Part shown: piece by piece, positions 56,960 to 64,000 of the stretch | Numbering within the stretch: the stretch's first letter is position 1 | Layout: each line of letters starts with the position of its first letter | NCBI GenBank assembly: GCA_032717465.1 | Contig: CM064690.1 | Coordinates: 28,728,153 to 28,792,152 of the forward strand | Direction of reading: 5' to 3' | DNA from: Coenobita brevimanus | Taxonomy: Eukaryota; Arthropoda; Malacostraca; Decapoda; Coenobitidae | DNA length: 64,000 nucleotides | Position numbers and translations under genes: made by a program | The notes under the pieces: generated by a model | Databases searched by the model: none | What the model saw: only the letters and a program-made list of their open reading frames with translations | What the model was told of the DNA's origin: nothing

Positions 56960-57480
56960 GTCTGCCTGCCTCTATCTGTCATGTAACCTACGCCCGTTAC
57001 TATATCAGTCTACTTATCATGACCTACACTTGTTTGTCTTATCAGGCTTATCTATCCATCTGTCTGTCTCTGTCTCATGATCTACGCTTGTCGCATAATA
57101 ACCACCACTTTTCTGTCCATCCATCTATCTATCTCGCTGATGACTTTACGCTTGTCGCATAACCTTATCTATCAATCTCATCTATCAGTCCATCTACCTG
57201 TCTATTTATATCTCATGACCTACACTCCTCATAACCACCGCTTATCTATCTATGCATCTATCAGTCTGTCACATAACCTCTGCTTATCTATCTATCCAGC
57301 TATCTGTAATGACCTACGCTTGTTTCATAACCATCGCTAATCTATCTATCCCTCTGTCTCATGACCCACGCTTGTCAACCTATATTTATCTGTCTATCCA
57401 TCTGTCTGTCTGTATCTCATGACCTATGTATGTTTTATAACCTCCGCCTATCTACCTATCCATCTATCAGTCATTTATTC
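56960..57480. repeat. Degenerate minisatellite, TATC-rich with CATGACCTACGCTTGT core
   Basis: A core (TCATGACCTACGCTTGT or variants) recurs at about 57015, 57075, 57210, 57308, 57358 and 57418, separated by CTATC/CCATC-rich filler and CATAACCACCG-like segments. Unit length varies from about 50 to 130 bp. Confidence 0.8.
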
Positions 57481-57654
57481 CACTCCATACCCCATCTTTC
57501 TTTTCAGGGTATAATTGGCAAAGTTAATGTAGCCAGTCTCAGATATGCATATATTTATCAGCCTTGGGTACGAAGTAGAAAGCTCGTCCTCCAGTGAGAT
57601 TTTCTTTTTTCAGTCGGTTCGTAAAGCAGTACTGAGAAATAGCGGGATTTTAAT

Positions 57655-57900
57655 ACATATATACATTCGTGCATCTATAGGCAACATGCAACACACATAC
57701 TTAGTTACTTATACACATACAAGTACAAACATACTGTACGTATATAATTACAGGCTTACCTATACATACATACATATATTGTACATACATCCATATATAC
57801 CTGCATTCATTCATACACCTTGCATACACACATACATGCTTACATATACATACATACATTGTTTCATTCATTCATACATACATGCAAATATATAAATAAT
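57655..57900. repeat. Degenerate (ACAT)n array
   Basis: Interrupted ACATACAT/TACATACA repeats with CATTCATTCATAC variants. Confidence 0.8.
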
Positions 57901-59700
57901 GTTCACCTGTAAACCCTCTCATGATGGGGATAACTCAAGTATATTATTCCAATCAACACGGCTATTTTATACAGCTGAGAGAGTCGTAGGACCCTGAGAG
58001 CACTGTCACTATAGCCTTTCATGGTCGGGACAAGTCTTTGGTGCGTATTCTCGTCAGGTAAGGAGGCTCCCTAGCACCTTTTCCTTGGCGATTTATTTTT
58101 GGATACAGTAGGTTAATGTCCTTTTTGCACGTTATTTATGCAGTGTGGCGATATTAGAATAATTTATGTAACAGGGCAGTAAGTGTAATAAGCAAAATAA
58201 GTCGCTTAGGAAAATAATAATGATAAATAATAATAATAATAATAATAATAAATGGGTAAATAACGTCGTCACACTGAAAGGGTTAAAAGAAGAGTCTAGT
58301 GGTTCCCAACGATGATAAGTGAGTTAGCAGGATATAACGAAATAAATGAGTGGTTTATACAGCGTGCAGGATATCCTCTCCCCACTTGTAACATCCACTT
58401 CAAGGTCTGACAATTACACCACGTCATTCTCCAACACTCCTCTCCGTCCTAGTAAGTTATTGCCCGTAGATAAATCCAGTTTTATTTATTTATTTATTTA
58501 TTTACTGTCTTCGTGGTGGCAGTCACTAGTCGACAGGATGGATAACATGTCAATAGTTTTTTTTTTTTTTTTTTTTTCCTCGGAGCCATATCGTCAAGGT
58601 TGTGTTGCCATAATAAGCGTATTTTTCTCGATCAAATTAATCTTGTCACACCTCGCTAAGTACTGCAAATTGAATGACGGGTTTTAAAATAAAATTGGCG
58701 GTTCATGAGTATTGTAGTTTTGAAATGCGTAGCACGGGGTTTGGTAAATAAAAATAAAACCGATAATAAAGATAAAACCGGTATGGCAGCACTGACCTCC
58801 CACACTTAAAGAGGAAAGTATTTCTTGCCTTTCGTCTTTGGAAAGTTAAATGCGTTCTCTTATTTCAGCCTAAATTTCCCCCTTTTAAATAATCCCATAG
58901 TAATTAAGGCAGCCTGAGACTCCCCAGCGATGGGAAATACCACACTGAGCGATGAGAACAAGGCGGAGAAGCAATTAATTACGAGTTATAAGACCGTTTC
59001 CTTGCATTGACTTACCGCGGCGAGCCATTGTGGAACGGACGAAGCATTGTGGATATTCTTTAGTACTGATTTCTCACCGACAATGTGTCTGAAAACATGA
59101 AAACATCCCGAAAACTAGTCCATTGTTCGCCAAGCCTTTCGGATCTATTATATGGAAGTGGATATGAGGTTTTTGAAGTTTTTGATCAATAGCGGTAGCT
59201 TGAGATGTATGACAACGTCTGAAAACAGTAAAACAAAATATTTCAGGTAAACAATAAGTATTTCCCCAGTGTAGGTGCAATTAGTGTATTTCTCCCGTGT
59301 TTGTGGTAAGTGACCGTAAGTTAAGGCAGTATTTATGGTGCTTTTTTAGAAGAATGTGTTGAGCTTCGGACGAGTAAGTGGTTGAGCGGTGTTGCCAAGT
59401 ACGCGATGCTCCCCCCGCCACCGCAACTTTCTGAAAATCTGGCAATACTTTGGCCATTAATTACCATCTGAGCTGTGCAGTAGCCGCGAGATTGTCATGA
59501 AACCCGGGAACGGACTTCGAAATACCCGTCAGAGGTCTCGGCGGGCGGTTTGTGTGGGTAAAAGGGGTTTAGTTTGTTTGGCCAAGTTTCTGGAACAATC
59601 GAAAAACGCGCGAAGCAAAACTGAAAAGCCGCAGCGCGTTGAGGAAAGGAGGGAGGGTGGAAGAAAAAAAAATGGTCGCTCGTTTAATGGATTGCGTTTA
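57900..59700. other. Intergenic, no gene recognised
   Basis: (AAT)n at 58220-58250, (TTTA)n at 58482-58503, poly-T at 58558-58577. CpG-richer block 59380-59640 (ACCCGTCAGAGGTCTCGGCG, AACGCGCGAAGC) could be a promoter for a gene beyond the window, but no exon is recognised. Confidence 0.45.
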
Positions 59701-59724
59701 TCTTCTTGGCGGGCTCCCCTCAGC

Positions 59725-60060
59725 TCCGTACCTCTTCCTCCCTCCCTCCTTCCCTAACCCTCCCTCCATCTTTCTCCCCCTCCCTCCCTTCTCTTCCTCA
59801 GAGCCCCTCTCCCTCCCGTCCTTCCTCCTTGTTCTCCCTTTCCTTAGCCACCACGCTCTCCCAGCCTCCCCTCCCCTCATCCTGACTCTCATCCTCCCTT
59901 TCCCCTCCCCACCTCCATCTCCTCAGCCAGTCCCCTTATCCCCATCTCCCCTCCCCCCTCCGCCAAACCCGACGCCTCTCAATCCATTCCCTCCCTTGCC
60001 TTTCTTGCTTAGACCCCCTCCACCTCCCACACCCCCTCCCCTTCCCCCTCGCCCTATGCA
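59725..60060. repeat. Polypyrimidine tract, C/T about 90 percent on the plus strand
   Basis: Roughly 335 bases of CCCTCC, CTTCCT and CCCCAC motifs with few purines, directly readable. Proline/leucine-rich frames across it are composition artefacts. Confidence 0.9.
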
Positions 60061-60183
60061 TACCTGAAGCTCTTAATCTTACAGGGTTGTGTATATGAGT
60101 TTGGTCAGCACTTGAGGGTGTTTTTTGACGGCTGCCTTTGTAGTGGTGCTTCAGTGGAGGGTTGAGGGCCTAGTTAGTTGATT

Positions 60184-60236
60184 ATTATTATTATTATTAT
60201 TATTATTATTGTTATAGATAGATAGATAGATAGATT
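60184..60236. repeat. (ATT)n then (GATA)n
   Basis: About nine ATT units followed by five GATA units. The GATA part lacks the LINE 3' block, so it is not counted as a LINE tail. Confidence 0.93.
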
Positions 60237-60329
60237 ATTGTTATTTGTTAGTCTGTCCTTGTTCCTAACCATAATGTTAGTCATTAATATTATTACGAGT
60301 TATTACCGTAGTCCTTAAAATAACATACC

Positions 60330-60334
<5 letters not shown>

Positions 60335-60360
<26 letters not shown>

Positions 60361-60494
60361 TAGCTTGTAGAAGCGGCAAACGAGAGAGAGAGAGAGAGAG
60401 AGAGAGCGTGTCTAGACGCCCCGGATATTGCGTGAGAATAATAGCTTTGTGGGACAGCACTGTGAACACAACACATTTATTGATTCCATTTTCG

Positions 60495-60562
<68 letters not shown>

Positions 60563-60654
60563 GTATTTGATAAATGAATTGTTAGGTAAGAGAGAGAGAG
60601 AAAGCGTTTTTGATAAGTGTTGAGTAGGTGTGTGAGCATTTTTGATGACTTGAG

Positions 60655-60702
<48 letters not shown>

Positions 60703-60710
60703 TCCGGGTT
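60335..60710. repeat. Compound (GT)n-(GA)n repeats, three rounds
   Basis: GT runs at 60337-60360, 60497-60526 and 60658-60685. Each is followed by a GA run (60381-60406, 60527-60560, 60686-60701). A further GA run is at 60590-60600, and CGTTTTTGATAAGTGTTGAG/GCATTTTTGATGACTTGAG repeats between. Confidence 0.93.
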
Positions 60711-60849
60711 TAGGTATACACTACTCCGTTCCCTGAGGCGCTTGAGTCATTCTGCACGCCACACCCTTCACATGTCATCATCGCATTCTACAGATTTCCT
60801 GTCCAGTTATTTAATATCCTGAACTCACTGACATTTGTGTGATTTAATG

Positions 60850-61340
60850 GTTATTTTTGGGTAATTCCGATAATTGACGCTTTGCCTGATATTCACTGAT
60901 GGTATTTGTGTATTTTATTTTATTTTTCACAGGTAATTCCTAAAACCGTACACTGCCAAGCACAGGGTATTTATTGAGTTATTTTATTTATTTTTCAGTG
61001 TTAATTCGGAAAATCATACACTTTCAAGCATTTACGTGTTTATTTATTTTCTGCTAGGTAATTCTGAAAATCCTACACTTCGAAATTCACGGGTGTTTAT
61101 TTTTTATTTTTTCATTAATTCATATTCCCTTATTGTAATGTTAGGTAAGTCTGAAAATCCTACACTGGCAAGCATTCACTGTTATTTATTGTATTTATTT
61201 TGTCAGGTAAATCCAAGCATCTACTGGTATTTATTTTTCTCTTTAATATTAGGTTATTCTGAAAACCCTCATCCAAACATTTACTTTTTTAGCGTTAATT
61301 CCTAAAAATCGTGCTCTTTACTACACATTCACGGGCTCCC
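60850..61340. repeat. Degenerate tandem repeat, unit about 75-100 bp, TAATTCTGAAAATCCTACACT core
   Basis: The core occurs about six times (TAATTCCGATAATTGACGCT 60862, TAATTCCTAAAACCGTACAC 60934, TAATTCGGAAAATCATACAC 61003, TAATTCTGAAAATCCTACAC 61059, TAAGTCTGAAAATCCTACAC 61145, TTATTCTGAAAACCCTCATC 61254). Each is followed by CAAGCATTCACTGGT-like sequence and an ATTTATTTT-rich spacer. Confidence 0.85.
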
Positions 61341-61599
61341 CTATATAAGCTTTTAATTATTCTGAATCCGCATTGAGAAGATTAATTATTGCGTAAATCC
61401 TTCCGGGCAAATCATACACACTAGAACGTCGGAAAATAATCAAAGGATAATTAACGTTTAGATGAAATTGACCCCTTAGAGCCCGTTTTCTCGTCGCTTA
61501 AGGAAGAAGACTTTGCAATGGCTGTACTTCCATTCCATCACACTTCATGACTAGCATCGTATTCTAGTGCTAATCGGTTGCTGGGACTAAAGATGGAGA

Positions 61600-61820
61600 G
61601 ATGGCAGTTTTAGACCAGTTTAGAGTAAAAGGTGTATGTAGTAATCGAGCATCTTCGGGCATAAACAGGGAAGGGGAGACTGATGATGAGGGATGGAGTA
61701 GAGAGGTATGAGAGGGGTGTAGGGTTGAGGAGAGGGCAGCGAGATGGCAGGGGACAAGGCGACTTGGAGGCAATTTGTTTGTGGCCACCCCTTACGTGAT
61801 TGTCTCTCTCTCTCTCTCTC

Positions 61821-61851
<31 letters not shown>

Positions 61852-61852
61852 T
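61600..61852 (+). mobile_element. RTE-like LINE 3' fragment with (CT)n and (GATA)n tail
   Basis: Plus strand has GGACAAGGCGACTTGGAGGC, AATTTGTTTGTGGCCACCCC, TTACGTGATTG, then CT dinucleotides and eight GATA units. Upstream G/A-rich sequence matches the GGRGRGRP region. Aligns to 35562-35870 in reverse. Confidence 0.85.
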
Positions 61853-62224
61853 ATATATTAAGTCAGGGTAGGACGAGACAAGAGGCAGTAGGCGAGGAGG
61901 GAAAAAATTAAGAGAAAAAGATGCATGGTCCTCAGGCAGACTAGCAGCTATACATGTTTCAATAATTTACGTTTGTTTTCATTTAGTCTCGTTCGGTTCT
62001 CGGGTTGGGAGATTTCAGAATTCCTGAGCGATTTATTTTGCACATTACTTCTTAATATCATTTTGTACGTGATTGCATCTATGTTGTTGTTTAATATATA
62101 AAGTATAGGGGAATATAAAGTGATATATAGAAGATAAATGGTTAAGGAAGAAGTGTTACGAGGTGTTTGTTCTGTTTGCATGAGTGATGATGTGTAATTA
62201 TGACAGGGTTAATGGTATTACGTA

Positions 62225-62585
62225 AATATAAATAAGGAACATTAATGTAGGGGCGTAATAAAGTGGAGGAATATATATAAAGAAAATAATTATAAGGATG
62301 CAATAAAGAAATGGAGGAATAGATATAAATAAGGAAAATTATAAGGGTGTAATAAAGAAATGGAGGAATAGATATAAGGAAAATTATAAGGGTGTAATAA
62401 AGAAATGGAGGAATAGATATAAGGAAAATTATAAGGGTGTAATAAAGAAATGGAGGAATAGATATAAAGAAAATAAGAGTGTAATAAAGCAATGGAGGAA
62501 TAGATATAACGAAAATTATAAGGGTGTAATAAAGAGATGGAGGAACAGATATAAAGAAAATAAGAGTGTAATAAAGAAAATGAAG
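62225..62585. repeat. 45-bp minisatellite
   Basis: Unit AAGGGTGTAATAAAGAAATG plus GAGGAATAGATATAAGGAAAATTAT, seen at 62341, 62386, 62431, about 62474, 62518 and 62562, with earlier degenerate copies. Spacing 43-45 bp. The long minus frame across it is an artefact of the repeat. Confidence 0.93.
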
Positions 62586-62689
62586 AAAATGCTGCAAAGT
62601 CTCCCATTGTTTATCGTATTTGTATGTGTTGGCGATCTCATGGGATTGGGTCAAGATCAATATTAAGGAATTATAAGAACGTGAAGAAG

Positions 62690-62990
62690 CGTGGTATAGG
62701 ATTGCAGTGATAAGGAGCATAAAGAAGTGTAGGGTAGAGTATGGATGATTAAGAGGATAAAGAAGTGTAGGATAGAATGTGGATGATGAAGATGGTAAAG
62801 AAGTGTAGCATAGAATATGGGTGATAGAGAATAAAGAAGTGTAGTATAGAGTATGGATGATGAAGAGGATAAAGTATAGAATATTACGGATGATTAAGAG
62901 GATAAAGTATAGAATATTACGGATGATTAAGAGGATAAAGAAGTGTGGGATAATATATGGGTGATAAAGAGGATAAAGACGTATAGAATA
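62690..62990. repeat. Second minisatellite, unit about 45-50 bp
   Basis: GGATAAAGAAGTGTAGGATA and ATGGATGATGAAGAGG recur about seven times; an exact 34-bp duplication (AGTATAGAATATTACGGATG...) occurs at 62872-62940. The AAAGAAGTGTAG element resembles the 45-bp unit's AATAAAGAAATGGAGG, so the arrays may be related. Confidence 0.85.
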
Positions 62991-63098
62991 TTAATGATAA
63001 TAGTGGAACGAAGGCTTGTAGTGTTTGTTTTCCTTTGCCCGTGAGTGATGATTCTTGTTGTGATTGGGTTAATGAGTTAGCAGTGACTTTACGCAGCA

Positions 63099-63140
63099 GC
63101 AGCACCAGTAGTAGTAGTAGTAGTAATAGTAGTAGTAGTT
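63099..63140. repeat. (AGT)n microsatellite
   Basis: About 12 AGT units with one interruption. Confidence 0.93.
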
Positions 63141-63689
63141 CCTTTCGGTAACAACGAGGACTGGTATCTCGACCTCAGTGATTATACTGACTCTCAACAG
63201 TGAGCGATAAGATAAGGGACTGGCCACGCTTTCGCCCGTTGCAGAAAGGTTGGGTTTGGCGGGTGGGTCGCGGGATAACGGCGAACGAAAATTTAAGGGA
63301 GTGAACGATTTCCTCTTAAGCCAGAATGCCGGGAGAGGCTGTGTGTATCTCAAGTTTAGTAATGTGAACTTTTAATTAACAAGTCCCTTTTTACTCACTC
63401 CCAGGCGCCCGCTGCATCCGGGGAACTGGTTAATAAGGATGGAGAATTATTTATACCGTCCTACGCACTCTGAGAGAACAGTGTCAACGAACGCACTCCT
63501 ACGCTGAAAGTAACAATCATCATCATCATCATCATCATAACAGTGATGATAAGGAATTAGCGTATGTAATCAAGCGAAAGAGCATACAGAGTTTAGGAAA
63601 AAAGGGGGGGGGGGCTTCTTACACTGAATGGAGGAAAAGATCGAGCGGACATACATCAGAGAACTCAGTATAGCCAACGAACACCGTAA

Positions 63690-64000
63690 GCCAATTATTA
63701 TCTCAGCCATCCTCATCCAGTAACCATATCAATCACCGTCCATCTAGCTAGCCAACCAACCAGCATCCACCCAGCCATCTCGGCCAGCCAGCCATCTCAG
63801 TTTTCATTACCAGCCATTTAGTGAGCCTCCCCTTCATCCAGCCTTGAACCATCCTTCCAACCAACCAGTCATCCAGCTATCCATCCATTCAACCAACCAA
63901 CCAACCATCTCAGCAACCAACTCACCATCCTTCCTTACAACCATCCCAGTAAATCCAAGCAACCAGCCTTCCACCACACGTCATCCCTCTTACACACACA
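63690..64000. repeat. CCAN-rich degenerate array running off the window end
   Basis: CCAGCCATCTC, CCAACCAACCAAC and CATCCATTC motifs throughout, with no unit length fixed. Continues beyond 64000. Confidence 0.8.

Noticed and set aside
56754..57597. Several 80-108 codon plus frames rich in S, Y, L and H
   Set aside because: They lie in the TATC-rich degenerate array; different frames are open together and no motif is conserved.
59639..60067. 142-codon Pro/Leu/Ser-rich frame
   Set aside because: Produced by the polypyrimidine tract; no start context, no family, and the antisense frame is equally open.
62225..62585. CRISPR-like spacing of repeats
   Set aside because: Units are contiguous with no unique spacers and the DNA is eukaryotic; it is a minisatellite.
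62142..62720. 192-codon minus-strand frame with repeated YYTLIIFLISIPPFL units
   Set aside because: The periodicity is exactly that of the 45-bp minisatellite (15 codons); it is an open frame by repeat length, not a transmembrane protein.

Overview
This is eukaryotic nuclear DNA. The genes are split by GT-AG introns, coding density is low, and microsatellites, minisatellites and degraded retrotransposons are abundant. The gene set (chitinase, TMEM59, DSCC1, PRELID1, THOC3 homologues) and the repeat style, including non-LTR elements with (GATA)n tails, suggest an arthropod, most likely a decapod crustacean. The species is inferred and was not tested by a search.

Five protein genes can be joined exon by exon with matching phase at every junction. 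(1) 4077-9699 (+): GH18 chitinase, 7 coding exons, 365 aa. (2) 13991-18615 (+): TMEM59 homologue, 6 exons, 317 aa. (3) 21250-27179 (-): DSCC1/DCC1 sister-chromatid-cohesion factor, 10 exons, 396 aa, including one apparent GC-AG intron. It is tail-to-tail with TMEM59. (4) 29451-36272 (+): PRELID1-like mitochondrial lipid-transfer protein, 5 coding exons, 220 aa. (5) 42205-49869 (+): THOC3/TEX1 WD40 protein of the THO/TREX mRNA-export complex, 6 exons, 325 aa. A tentative small membrane-protein gene lies on the minus strand at 27268-27915, between the DSCC1 start and the PRELID1 gene. The genes do not form a pathway; they are neighbours.

The intervals hold dispersed repeats. The main family is an RTE-like non-LTR element whose 5'-truncated or internally deleted copies end in a conserved 3' block plus (GATA)n. 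A second LINE type appears at 1.6-2.1 and 49.0-49.3 kb. There are also pogo/Tigger-like MITEs with TA flanks, an 81-bp palindromic MITE, a TTAA-flanked TIR element in THOC3 intron 1, a tRNA-headed SINE present as an inverted pair around PRELID1 exon 2, and several unnamed dispersed families.

From 49.9 kb to the end I recognise no gene. That 14 kb is dominated by simple repeats and a succession of unrelated minisatellites (57.0-57.5, 60.3-60.7, 60.85-61.35, 62.2-63.0 and 63.7-64.0 kb), plus a long polypyrimidine tract at 59.7-60.06 kb.
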